Below are positions 56,089 to 64,000 of a stretch of DNA of 64,000 bases, one piece after another (the stretch's first letter is position 1; each line of letters begins with the position of its first letter). Both the position numbers and the translations under genes were made by a program. The stretch is from CAVYPR01 sp963770505 (GTDB taxonomy: Bacteria > Actinomycetota > Acidimicrobiia > Acidimicrobiales > RAAP-2): contig CAVYPR010000006.1 in the NCBI GenBank assembly GCA_963770505.1, positions 806,001 through 870,000 of the forward strand. The letters are read 5' to 3'. The notes under the pieces were generated by a model, which was not told the DNA's origin, searched no databases, and was given only the letters and a program-made list of their open reading frames with translations.

Positions 56089-58382
56089 CTACTGCGCCCG
56101 TGCCTGGCCCAGGGCGCGGGGCAGGGCGCCCGTCTGGGCCTCTTGCATCTCGTCCACCCCGAGGTCGATCAGCCCCGGCACGACCAGCCGCCCGCCGCCG
56201 GCCCGTCCGAGCACCGACACCTCCACCCCGGCCGCCGCCGCCCGGTCCACCAGCTCACCGGGACGGTCGGTGGCCGCCACCACCCGCGAGGGGAGCTCGC
56301 AGAAGAGCTCGCCGTGGCCCTCGACCGCCGACTCGACGACCAGCCCCGTCCCCGAGCGGACCGCCATCTCGGCCAGGGCCACCCCGAGGCCGCCGGCCGA
56401 CACGTCGTGCACCCCGGTGAAAAGGCCCGCCCCGCCGTCCAGCGCCTCGACCACCACCCCGGCCACCAGGTCGACCAGCCGGCGGTGGGCGCCGGTGTCG
56501 AGGGGGGCAGCGTCCCGCGCCGCCGGCCCCGGCACTCGACCGCCCACCGGCTCCCGGCCAGCGGGTGCCGCGGGCCGTCGGCCGCCGAGCGGGACCCCAG
56601 CACCACCACCGTCGAGCCGTCGGCCCAGCCGGGCCCCGGTGGCCGGCGGCGGAGCCGATCGACCAGCCCCAGCACGCCCAGGACGACCGTCGGGTCGATG
56701 TCGCGCCCGGCCGACTCGTTGTAGAGGCTGACGTTGCCACCGATGACCGGCAGGCCGAACGTCAGGCAGGCGTCGGCCAGGCCGTCGACCGCCTCGGAGA
56801 GCTGCCACATCACCTCGGGGTGCTCGGGGTTCCCGAAGTTGAGGCAGTTCACCACGGCCACCGCCCGGGCACCCACGCAGGCCAGGTTGGCCAGGGACTC
56901 GGCCAGCACCAGCGCCGTCCCGGCCCGGGGGTCGACCGCGCACCACCGGGGGCTGGCGTCGGTGGTGACGGCCATCCCCCGGTCGCTCGGGGGCAGCCCC
57001 GGGCCGGCCAGCCGCAGGAGCGCGGCGTCGCCGCCCGGCCCCACCACCGTGTTCAAGAAGAGCTGGTGGTCGTACTGCCGCCACACCCACGACGGGTCGC
57101 ACAGGAGGCCCAGCAGGTCGGCCCCGCCGTCCGCGGGGGGCGGCTCGTCGCCCGGGTCGTCGGCCCGCCGGGCCGCCAGGTCCGCCGGAGCGGCCAGCGG
57201 GCGGTGGTAGAGGGGGGCCTCGTCGGCCAGCGAGGCGGCCGGGACGTCGGCCAGCACCGGGCCGTCGAACCCCTGGCGGATCCGCAGACGGCCCGCCACG
57301 CCGTCGGACCCCTCGTCGGGGGCGGTGACCCGACCGATCACCGTGGCCCGCACCTCCCACCGGCGGCAGACCTCCTCCACCGCCGGCCACGACTCGGGCG
57401 TGACGATGGCCAGCATCCGCTCCTGGCTCTCGCTGGTCATCACCTCCCAGGGCTCCATCCCCTCCTCGCGCCGGGGGACGGCGGTGACGTCGACCTCCAT
57501 GCCCACCCCGCCGCGGGCCGCGGTCTCGCTGGTGGCGCAGGCCAGGCCGGCGCCGCCCAGGTCCTGGATGCCCACCACCAGGCCCTCGTCGAGCAGGGCG
57601 AGGCAGGCCTCGATGAGCCGCTTCTCCTCGAACGGGTCGCCCACCTGGACGCTCGGGCGCTTGGCGTCGTCGGCCGCCGCGCCGCCGTCGTCGCCGTCGA
57701 ACCCCGCCGAGGCCAGCACGCTCACCCCGCCGATCCCGTCGCGCCCGGTGGTCGAGCCGAGCAGGACCGCCAGGTTGCCCGGCCCCGAGGCCCGGCCCAG
57801 CACCAGCCGCTCGACCGGGAGCGCGCCCAGGCAGAGCACGTTCACCAGCGGGTTCTGGGCGTAGCAGCGGTCGAAGGTGAGCTCGCCCCCGACCGTCGGC
57901 ACGCCGACGGAGTTGCCGTAGCTCGAGATGCCGGCGACCACGCCCTCGAGCAGCCAGCGCTGGCGGGGCTCGTCGAGGGGCCCGAAGAAGAGGGGGTCCA
58001 TCACGGCCAGGGGCCGGGCTCCCATGGTGAAGATGTCGCGCAGGATCCCCCCCACCCCGGTGGCCGCACCCTGGTGGGGCTCGATGGCCGACGGGTGGTT
58101 GTGGCTTTCGATGCGGATGGCCAGCGCGATCCCGTCGCCGGCGTCGACCACGCCGGCGTTCTCGCCCGGCCCGACCAGCACCCGCTCCCCCTCGGTGGGC
58201 AGCCGCCGGAGGTGGAGCCTTGAGGACTTGTAGGAGCAGTGCTCGCTCCACATCACCGCATAGAGGGCCAGCTCGAGGTGGTTGGGCTCGCGCCCCAAGA
58301 CGGCTTCCACCCGGGCCAGCTCGTCGTCGGTGAGGCCCAGGGCGCGGTGCAGCGGCTCGCCGGAGGGGGTGTCGCGGGCCAT
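56089..58382 (-). CDS. purL: Phosphoribosylformylglycinamidine synthase II, with one -1 frame change
   Basis: The frame from ATG 58382 carries LALYAVMWSEHCSYKSSR, AIRIESHNHPSAIEPHQGAATGVGG, VQDLGGAGL-type GIQDLGGAG and GNVSLYNES, then loses homology after LAGSRWAVECRGRR. Homology resumes in the -1 frame (LDTGAHRRLVDLVAGVVVEAL and HDVSAGGLGVALAEMA) to a stop at 56089. One extra C in the six-C run at 56502-56507 would give GTLPPLDTG and a normal PurL of about 765 residues. It makes FGAM with PurQ and PurS. Confidence 0.9.
56502..56507 (-). other. Homopolymer at the purL frame change
   Basis: Six G on the plus strand (six C in the coding strand). Adding one restores the PurL frame exactly where the homology shifts. 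Confidence 0.75.
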
Positions 58383-58783
58383 GGCCGACACCGTAGCGGG
58401 GAGCCCCCGACGCGCCGAGAACCGGAACGGCCCATTCAGCGCTCTCACGCCATCGGAGCCGCCCCACGGAGGGGTGCTCCCGGCGGCCATTTCGGCTGGT
58501 CTCCGACGGTTTTCCCCCCTCCATGCGGGGCATCCGCCTTCTTTCGAATCACGTGCAATCGACGCGGCCCCGCCGGATATGGGGGACCGGTGATTGCCCC
58601 CTCCCGCGTCGGACGTTTGGTGGGGACCAGCCACGGGGGCAATGGACGCCGCAATTCGGCGTCCCATCCCGACCGTTCTTCAAGCCGCAGCAACATTTGA
58701 CGAGATCGGTTCTTAGCCCATTATTATGAAATGAGTGGGGACGGATTTTGCCTTTCAATCGACGAATCGAGGAAGATAGGGAC
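58383..58783. other. 400-base gene-free region with AT-rich centre
   Basis: Between the divergent purL and conserved 141-residue gene. The right half (58550-58783) is markedly AT-richer than the rest of the window. It has no convincing coding frame; it should contain both promoters. No riboswitch-like fold was recognised by eye. Confidence 0.5.
58697..58727 (+). promoter_or_regulatory. Candidate promoter of the 141-residue conserved gene
   Basis: TTGACG (58697-58702) and TATTAT (58722-58727), 19-base spacing. Hexamers are good but the spacing is long. Confidence 0.4.
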
Positions 58784-59209
58784 ATGGCAAACCAAAAGAC
58801 GAATGTGCAACACCGGTCGATGAGCAAAGAGCACAAGGCCGCCCTGGCGAAGGGCCGCGAAGAGGGCCTCGCCGTCCGTCGCTACCTCGAGGCATTGGAG
58901 TCCTCCAAGCCGCGACGCGGCCGCCGGAGGACCGGTGCCTCCATCCAGAAGAGGCTCACCTCGATCGACGCCCAGCTCGTCGACGCCGAGCCGCTCACCC
59001 GGCTCCACCTCATGCAGGAGAAGAAGAACCTCGAAGAGGAGATGGCCCGCAGCGGCGAGGTCCAGGACCTGAGCGGCCTCGAGAAGCAGTTCGTGAAGGT
59101 GGCCAAGGCCTACGGCGAGCGCAAGGGCATCGGCTACAGCACCTGGCGCAGCGCCGGGGTGAGCGCCGCCGTGTTACAGAAGGCCAACATCGCCCGCTCG
59201 CGCGCCTGA
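58784..59209 (+). CDS. Conserved actinobacterial protein of unknown function
   Basis: 141 residues from ATG 58784 (GATAGGG upstream; the frame is open to 58748). Highly charged and mainly helical: SKEHKAALAKGREEGLAVRRYLEALE, RRGRRRTGASIQKRL, a likely coiled coil LMQEKKNLEEEMARSG, and a C-terminal motif GIGYSTWRSAGVSAAVLQKANI. The last block resembles a small winged or SAP-like nucleic-acid-binding element, but no function is known to me. It is the only unrelated gene between purL and purQ, transcribed in the opposite direction. Confidence 0.75.
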   Translation: MANQKTNVQHRSMSKEHKAALAKGREEGLAVRRYLEALESSKPRRGRRRTGASIQKRLTSIDAQLVDAEPLTRLHLMQEKKNLEEEMARSGEVQDLSGLEKQFVKVAKAYGERKGIGYSTWRSAGVSAAVLQKANIARSRA

Positions 59210-59230
59210 CCCGTCCGGCGCGCCGCCCTC

Positions 59231-59911
59231 TCAGGCGGCCCGGGCGCCGTCGGTCGAACCGAGCAGCGCCCCCAACAGCACCGCACCGTCGGTCGAACCG
59301 AGCAGCTCGTCCACGGCGCGCTCGGGGTGGGGCATGAGGCCGACCACGTTGCCGGCGTCGTTCATGATGCCGGCGATGTCGTCGACCGAGCCGTTCGGGT
59401 TCTCGGTGTAGCGCAGGACCACCCGGTCCTCACCGACCAGCTCGTCGAGGGTGGCCCGGTCGCAGACGTAGCTGCCCAGGAAGTGGTTGATGGGCACCTG
59501 CAGCTCGGTGCCCACGGCCACGCCCCGGGTGAGCACCGAGCGGGCCGAGGCCACCTCGACCCCGGCCGTCGTGCACAAGAAGCGCAGCTCGCGGTTCTTC
59601 TGCAGCGCCCCGGGCAAGAGACCCGCCTCGGTGAGGACCTGGAAGCCGTTGCAGATGCCCACCACCGGGCCGCCGGCCGCGGCGAACTCGGCCACCGCCC
59701 CCATCACCGGGGAGAAACGGGCCAGGGCCCCCGGCCGCAGGTAGTCCCCGTGGGCGAACCCGCCGGGCAGGACGACGGCGTCGATCCCGACCAGGTCGCG
59801 GCGACCGTGCCAGACCAGCTCCCCCGCCCCGCCCAGCCGGTCGACGGCGGCCACGACGTCGTGCTCGCAGTTGGTCCCGGGGAAGACCACCACCCCGACC
59901 CGCAGCGCCAT
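59231..59911 (-). CDS. purQ: Phosphoribosylformylglycinamidine synthase I (glutaminase subunit)
   Basis: 226 residues from ATG 59911, overlapping the purS stop (ATGA). Class I glutamine amidotransferase: FPGTNCEHD, GGFAHGDYLRPGA, nucleophile Cys in VGICNGFQVL and the His/Glu dyad near GLMPHPERAVD. It delivers ammonia to PurL. The C-terminus carries a 13-residue tandem duplication (LLGSTDGA repeated). Confidence 0.95.
   Translation of the reverse strand: MALRVGVVVFPGTNCEHDVVAAVDRLGGAGELVWHGRRDLVGIDAVVLPGGFAHGDYLRPGALARFSPVMGAVAEFAAAGGPVVGICNGFQVLTEAGLLPGALQKNRELRFLCTTAGVEVASARSVLTRGVAVGTELQVPINHFLGSYVCDRATLDELVGEDRVVLRYTENPNGSVDDIAGIMNDAGNVVGLMPHPERAVDELLGSTDGAVLLGALLGSTDGARAA
59247..59306 (-). 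repeat. 39-base tandem duplication at the purQ 3' end
   Basis: A perfect 21-base sequence at 59247-59267 recurs at 59286-59306, offset 39 bases (13 codons), so the duplication is in frame. Confidence 0.85.
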
Positions 59912-60177
59912 CAGCCGTCCCCCTCGGCGGCGGACAGCGCCTCGAGCCGGCTCTCCTCGATGACCGGGTTGGCCAGCAGCCGGTGGGCCAGCTCCTCGGC
60001 CCGGCGGCGGGCGGCCGGCTCGTCGGCGGCCTCCAGCTCGAAGCGGAAGGAACGGCCGGCCCGCACGCGGGAGACGTCCTCGAAGCCGAGGGCCGGCAGC
60101 GCCCGCTCGATGGTGGCCCCCTCGGGGTCGGCGATCCCCGGCCGCAGCCGCACCTCGACGCGGGCCGAGAACCTCAT
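59911..60177 (-). CDS. purS: Phosphoribosylformylglycinamidine synthase subunit PurS
   Basis: 88 residues from ATG 60177. Ferredoxin-like small subunit: RFSARVEVRLRPGIADPEGATIERALPALGF, then VSRVRAGRSFRFELEA and ANPVIEESRLE. It bridges PurQ and PurL. Stop and start overlap both neighbours by four bases. Confidence 0.93.
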   Translation of the reverse strand: MRFSARVEVRLRPGIADPEGATIERALPALGFEDVSRVRAGRSFRFELEAADEPAARRRAEELAHRLLANPVIEESRLEALSAAEGDG

Positions 60178-61091
60178 CGGCCGGCACCGTACCAGTCGTC
60201 CAGCCGGCGCCCGGTGATCCGCTCGTAGGCGGCCACGTACCGCTCGGAGGTCTCCCGCACCACCTCGGGGGGCAGGGGAGGCGGGGGCGGGCGCTTGTCC
60301 CAGTCCCCGGCTGCCGCCCAGTCCCGCAGCGGCTGCTTGTCGAAGGCCGGCGGGGTGGTGCCCGGCACCACCTGGTCGGCCGGCCACAGCCGCGAGGAGT
60401 CGGGGGTCACCACCTCGTCGCAGAGGGTGAGGGCGCCGTCGACGTAGCCCAGCTCGAACTTGGTGTCGGCCAGGACGAACCCCGCCACCTCCACCCGCCG
60501 GGCGGCCCGCTCGAAGAGGGCCAGGGAGACGGCCCGCGCCTCGAGGGCGGCCTCGGCCCCCACCAGCTCGGTCGCCTCCACCAGGCCGATGTTGAGGTCG
60601 TGGCCGACCTCGGCCTTGGTCGAGGGGGTGAACATGGGGGCGTCGAAGCGGTCGGCCAGACGGAGCCCGGCCGGCATGGGGGTGCCGTGGACCGTGCCCG
60701 AGGCGGCGTACTCGTCGTAGGCCTGGCCGGCCAGGTAGCCCCGGACGATGCACTCGATGGGGAGCATCTGCGCCCGGCGCACCAGCAGCGCCCTCCCGTC
60801 GATCGAGCCGCCGGACACCGCGCCGTCGAGGGCGGCGGCGCCCGGGACACGGGCCCGGATCTCGTCGGGGTCGGCGGTGACCACCGAGCCGGGCGCCACC
60901 CCGGCCAGCTCCTCGCACCAGAAGGCCGTCATGGCCGTGAGCACCCGGCCCTTGTCGGGGATGGGCTCGGCGAACACCACGTCGTAGGCGCTGATGCGGT
61001 CCGAGGCCACCATGACCAGCAGCTCGTCGCCGGCGTCGTAGAGGTCGCGGACCTTGCCCGAGTGGACGAGGGGGAGCCCGGCCGCGCTCAC
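60174..61091 (-). CDS. purC: Phosphoribosylaminoimidazole-succinocarboxamide synthase
   Basis: 305 residues from GTG 61091. SGKVRDLYDAGDELLVMVASDRISAYDVV, IPDKGRVLTAMTAFW, LPIECIVRGYLAG and FVLADTKFELGY are SAICAR-synthetase blocks. The length fits the longer Saccharomyces-type PurC. Its stop overlaps purS and its start overlaps purB. Confidence 0.95.
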   Translation of the reverse strand: MSAAGLPLVHSGKVRDLYDAGDELLVMVASDRISAYDVVFAEPIPDKGRVLTAMTAFWCEELAGVAPGSVVTADPDEIRARVPGAAALDGAVSGGSIDGRALLVRRAQMLPIECIVRGYLAGQAYDEYAASGTVHGTPMPAGLRLADRFDAPMFTPSTKAEVGHDLNIGLVEATELVGAEAALEARAVSLALFERAARRVEVAGFVLADTKFELGYVDGALTLCDEVVTPDSSRLWPADQVVPGTTPPAFDKQPLRDWAAAGDWDKRPPPPPLPPEVVRETSERYVAAYERITGRRLDDWYGAGR

Positions 61092-62422
61092 GGCGCGCCG
61101 GGGGTACGGCCGGCGGTGTCGATGCCCTCGAGGGCCTCGAGGAACCGGCGGCGGTGTCGGAGGGCCCGCTCGAGGTCGAAGGCGGCGTCGAGCTCGCCGT
61201 CGTCGAGGGTGACGGCCGGGTCGGCGGCCAGCACCTCGCGCAGGTGGCGCCCCTCGGCGGCGGCGGCCGCGGCGTCGCGCTGGACGATGCGGTAGGCGTC
61301 GTCGCGCGAGATTCCCGAGGCCACCAGGGCCAGCAGGACCGACTGGCTGAAGACGAGGCCCCGGGTCCCCTCGGTCAGGTTGGTCAGGGCGCGCCCGGCG
61401 TCGATCACCAGGCCCGAGGCCAGGCCCGTCGCCTTGCGCTGCACGTAGAGGGTGAGCAGCGAGGCGTCGGGCAGGACCACCCGCTCGACCGAGCTGTGCG
61501 AGATGTCCCGCTCGTGCCAGAGGGCGACGTCCTCGAGGCCGGCCCCGGCGTAGCCGCGCAGCACCCGGGCCAGCCCGCTGAGCCGCTCGGAGAGGATCGG
61601 GTTGCGCTTGTGGGGCATGGCCGAGCTGCCCTTCTGGCCGGCGGCGAAGGGCTCGGCCGCCTCGCCCACCTCGGTGCGGGCCAGGTGACGGACCTCGGTG
61701 GCGATCAGCTCCACCGTCGCCCCGACCGAGGCGCAGGCGTAGAGGTACTCGGCGTGGCGGTCCCGGGCGATGACCTGGGTGGCCGGGACCGGCCGGAGGC
61801 CGAGCGCCCGGCAGACGTGGGCCTCCACCACCGGGTCGATGTTGGAGTAGGTCCCGACCGCCCCCGACAGCTTGCCGACGGCCACGCCTGTGCGGGCCGT
61901 GCGCAGCCGCTGGCGGTCGCGGTCGGCCTGGAGGGCCCAGAGGGCGAACTTGGTCCCGAAGGTCGTGGGCTCGGCCGCCATCCCGTGGGTGCGGCCGGTG
62001 ACCGGGACGTCGATCAGCTGGCGCGCCCGGGCCGCCAGGGCGGCCACCAGGCCGTCGGCCGCCTCGAGGAGGAGGTCGCAGGCCGCGGCCAGGGTGGCGC
62101 ACTGGGCGGTGTCGACCACGTCCGAGGAGGTGAGGCCGTAGTGGACCCAGGAGCCCTCGGGCTGGCCGATGCGCGCCTGGACCACGTCGACGAAGGCGGC
62201 CACGTCGTGGTCGGTGACCCGCTCGCGCTCGGCGACGGCGGCCACCAGGCCGGCGTCGACCACCGGGGCCCGCCGCCGGACCTCCCGGGCGTCGGCCTCG
62301 GGGACCACGCCCACCTCGGCCAACCCCTCGACGGCCAGGAGCTCGACGTCGAGCCAGCGGGCCAGGCGCGCCTCGTCGCTGAAGAGGGCGGCCATGTCGG
62401 GCGGGCTGTAGCGGGGGATCAC
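61088..62422 (-). CDS. purB: Adenylosuccinate lyase
   Basis: 444 residues from GTG 62422. The fumarase-superfamily signature GSSAMPHKRNPILSER holds the flexible catalytic loop; TSSDVVDTAQ and GRTHGMAAEPTTFG are conserved active-site blocks. It cleaves SAICAR and adenylosuccinate. The gene overlaps purD (upstream) and purC (downstream) by four bases each. Confidence 0.95.
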   Translation of the reverse strand: MIPRYSPPDMAALFSDEARLARWLDVELLAVEGLAEVGVVPEADAREVRRRAPVVDAGLVAAVAERERVTDHDVAAFVDVVQARIGQPEGSWVHYGLTSSDVVDTAQCATLAAACDLLLEAADGLVAALAARARQLIDVPVTGRTHGMAAEPTTFGTKFALWALQADRDRQRLRTARTGVAVGKLSGAVGTYSNIDPVVEAHVCRALGLRPVPATQVIARDRHAEYLYACASVGATVELIATEVRHLARTEVGEAAEPFAAGQKGSSAMPHKRNPILSERLSGLARVLRGYAGAGLEDVALWHERDISHSSVERVVLPDASLLTLYVQRKATGLASGLVIDAGRALTNLTEGTRGLVFSQSVLLALVASGISRDDAYRIVQRDAAAAAAEGRHLREVLAADPAVTLDDGELDAAFDLERALRHRRRFLEALEGIDTAGRTPGAP

Positions 62423-63746
62423 CGGCCGGCCCCCCCGGCACCCGGCCGGCTGAGACCGTGGCGGCCCGTTCGGCGATGTCGGTGCGGTAGTGGGCCCCGT
62501 CCCAGCCGATCGAGCGGGCGGCCCGGTAGGCGCGCCTGCGGGCCTCGGCCAGGTCGGGGGCGAGGGCGCAGAGCCCGAGCACCCGGCCGCCGGCGGTCAC
62601 GAACGGCCCGCTCGGTCCCGCCCGACCGGTGCCGGCGTGGAAGACCGTCACCCCCTCGACCGGCTCGGCCAGCTGGCCGTCGTCGGCCAGCCCAAGGATG
62701 GGGTCGCCCGAGCGCGGGGCGGTCGGGTACCCCTCGGCCGAGAGGACCACACAGACCGAGGCGTCCTCGGAGAACCCGAGCTCCGTGTCGGGGAGGTCGC
62801 CCAGCCGCCCCTCGGCCACCGCCATCAGGGCGGCCACGGGGTCCCCGGCGAGGCGGGGCAGGACGGCCTGGGCCTCGGGGTCGCCGAACCGCACGTTGTA
62901 CTCGAGCACCTTGGGCCCCTCGGGGGTGAGCATCAGCCCGGCGTAGAGGACCCCGCGGTAGTCGATGCCCCGCCCGCGCATGGCCGCCACCAGCGGCTCG
63001 ACCGCGCCGTAGACGAGCTCTTGGACCAGGTCGTCGCCGACCTCGGGGACCGGGGAGTAGGCCCCCATGCCGCCGGTGTTGGGGCCGTCGTCGCCGTCGG
63101 CGAGCCGCTTGAAGTCCTGGGACGGGGCGAGGGGCACCACGTGCCGCCCGTCGCACAGCACCAGCAGCGAGCACTCGGGGCCGGTCAGCCCCTCCTCGAC
63201 GATGACGCGACGCCCGGCGTCGCCGAAGGCGGCCCCGCTGAGCTTGGCTTCCACGTCGGCTTCCGCCTCGGCCAGGGAGTCGGCCACCAGCACGCCCTTG
63301 CCGGCGGCCAGGCCGTCGGTCTTCACCACCCAGGGGCCGGGCAGTGAGCGCAGGAAGCGCACGGCCTCGTCCACCCGGTCGAAGGACCCGAAGGCGGCCG
63401 TCGGCACCCCGGCCTCGTCGAGGAGCTCCTTCATGAACCGCTTCGACCCCTCCAAGAGCGCCCCGTCCGCCCCCGGCCCCACCACCGGCGTCCCCCGCCG
63501 GCGTAGTCGGTCGGCCAGCCCGTCGACCAGCGGGCCTTCGGGCCCGACCACCACCAGGTCGGCCTCGACCTCCTCGGGGGGGGCCGGGGTGACGGTGATC
63601 CGGTGCCCCCACGACGTCGTGGCCGGCATGCCCGGGTTGCCCGGGGTGACCACCACGTCGGCACCGCGAGCCAGCACCGTGGCCAGCGCGTGCTCGCGTC
63701 CCCCCGAGCCCACCACGCAGACGGTGGTCGTGCGCGAGGCCGTCAA
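62419..63746 (-). CDS. purD: Phosphoribosylamine-glycine ligase, with one -1 frame change at the 3' end
   Basis: Start TTG 63746 is the best candidate before VCVVGSGGREHALATVL. ATP-grasp blocks follow: PWVVKTDGLAAGKGV, GPECSLLVLCDG, PNTGGMGAYSPVP, VLYAGLMLTPEGPKVLEYNVRFGDPEAQ. After HYRTDIAERAA the zero frame has no stop and runs on through purB into purC (an artefact 1236-codon frame). One extra G in the G7 run (62430-62436, coding strand) gives a stop at 62419 overlapping the purB start (GTGA), as expected. Reaction: PRA plus glycine to GAR. Confidence 0.9.
62430..62436 (-). other. Homopolymer at the purD frame change
   Basis: Seven C on the plus strand (G7 on the coding strand) at the exact place where a -1 change gives the normal PurD end. 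Confidence 0.75.
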
Positions 63747-63783
63747 CGGGGCCGTCCGCGCCGGGCCGTGGTCGAGCGCCCCG

Positions 63784-64000
63784 TCACGCCGTCGCGAAGG
63801 ACACGAACTGCTCGCGCCCGGGACCCACGCCCACCAGCCGAACCTCGACCCCCACCTGGGCGGCCAGGAAGGCCACGTAGTCACGGGCGGCGGCGGGCAT
63901 CTCGGCTAGCGCGGTGACCCCGGTGAGGTCGGTGCGCCACCCGGGCAGCTCCTCGTAGACCGGGGTGACCTGGTGGAGGACCGACTGGTGGTAGGGGGGG
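63784..64000 (-). CDS. purA: Adenylosuccinate synthetase, C-terminal fragment
   Basis: About 71 residues before a stop at 63784. The sequence contains YEELPGWRTDLTGV, MPAAARDYVAFL and VGVGPGREQFVSF, the PurA C-terminal block with the GPGR phosphate/IMP contact. The gene begins outside the window. It lies 37 bases upstream of purD. Confidence 0.9.
   Translation of the reverse strand, partial: PPYHQSVLHQVTPVYEELPGWRTDLTGVTALAEMPAAARDYVAFLAAQVGVEVRLVGVGPGREQFVSFATA

Noticed and set aside
60174..63884. A single 1236-codon minus-strand frame spanning purD, purB and purC
   Set aside because: The middle is antisense-frame gibberish over purB. It arises because the purD frame has lost its stop through a -1 change at a G7 run, and purD and purC share the frame by chance.

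Overview
The window is very GC-rich actinobacterial chromosome, most likely from class Acidimicrobiia. The lineage call rests on: a senX3/regX3-type two-component pair, a polyphosphate-glucokinase-like ROK protein, an SCO6880/TrbL/DUF6112-type secretion gene set, GTGA/ATGA start-stop overlaps almost everywhere, and a beta-propeller whose GYWLLGSDGG-type repeats are very common in Acidimicrobiia proteins. It is ordinary chromosome, with no phage, integrase, transposase or CRISPR array seen.

Layout. 1-6 kb: end of an oligopeptide ABC transporter (two permeases and a fused double ATPase), RNase HII, a saccharopine-dehydrogenase-like enzyme and a small ABM-type protein. 6-11.4 kb: DrrAB-like exporter with a divergent TetR regulator and paired operators, two RibD/DHFR-like reductases and a secreted GH43-like protein. 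11.5-18.1 kb: tRNA-Arg with a terminator, secreted S15 hydrolase, amidohydrolase, polyphosphate glucokinase, cytochrome P450 and a methyltransferase. 18.1-21.0 kb: VirD4-like and VirB4-like ATPases. 21.0-32.6 kb: a block with methyltransferase, OsmC, flavin monooxygenase, and a lipid-modification cluster (SDR, SRPBCC, amine-oxidase-like flavoprotein, DUF1365, cyclopropane-synthase-like methylase, fatty-acid hydroxylase). That cluster sits beside a cobalamin-binding regulator carrying the Wx9EH motif of CarH-type light sensors. 32.7-36.2 kb: SCO6880-like, TrbL-like and DUF6112-like genes, which with the two ATPases make up one type IV secretion-like set split by the block. 36.3-39.7 kb: sensor kinase, response regulator, potassium channel. 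39.7-45.6 kb: serS, ABC exporter, TlpA-like thioredoxin, heme O synthase, heme A synthase. 45.6-46.6 kb: tRNA-Glu, tRNA-Asp and tRNA-Phe around a lipoprotein gene. 46.7-51.9 kb: a giant secreted S53 peptidase with Ig-like domains and a C-terminal propeller. 52-64 kb: pyrE, purM, purF, purL, purQ, purS, purC, purB, purD and purA, nearly all on the minus strand, with a PHP phosphoesterase and a conserved actinobacterial gene inserted on the plus strand.

How the genes work together. The purine genes supply PRPP-to-IMP and IMP-to-AMP steps. CtaB, CtaA and the TlpA-like protein serve heme A and cytochrome oxidase assembly. The most interesting block is the putative light/B12-controlled lipid operon. 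A perfect 16-bp palindrome (ATTTTAGTACTAAAAT) lies in its divergent promoter, and a matching half-site lies upstream of the regulator itself.

Caveat. Four genes (ABC ATPase, S53-propeller, purL, purD) each need one -1 frame change. In three of them this falls exactly at a G/C homopolymer, so base-level assembly errors are the simplest explanation.
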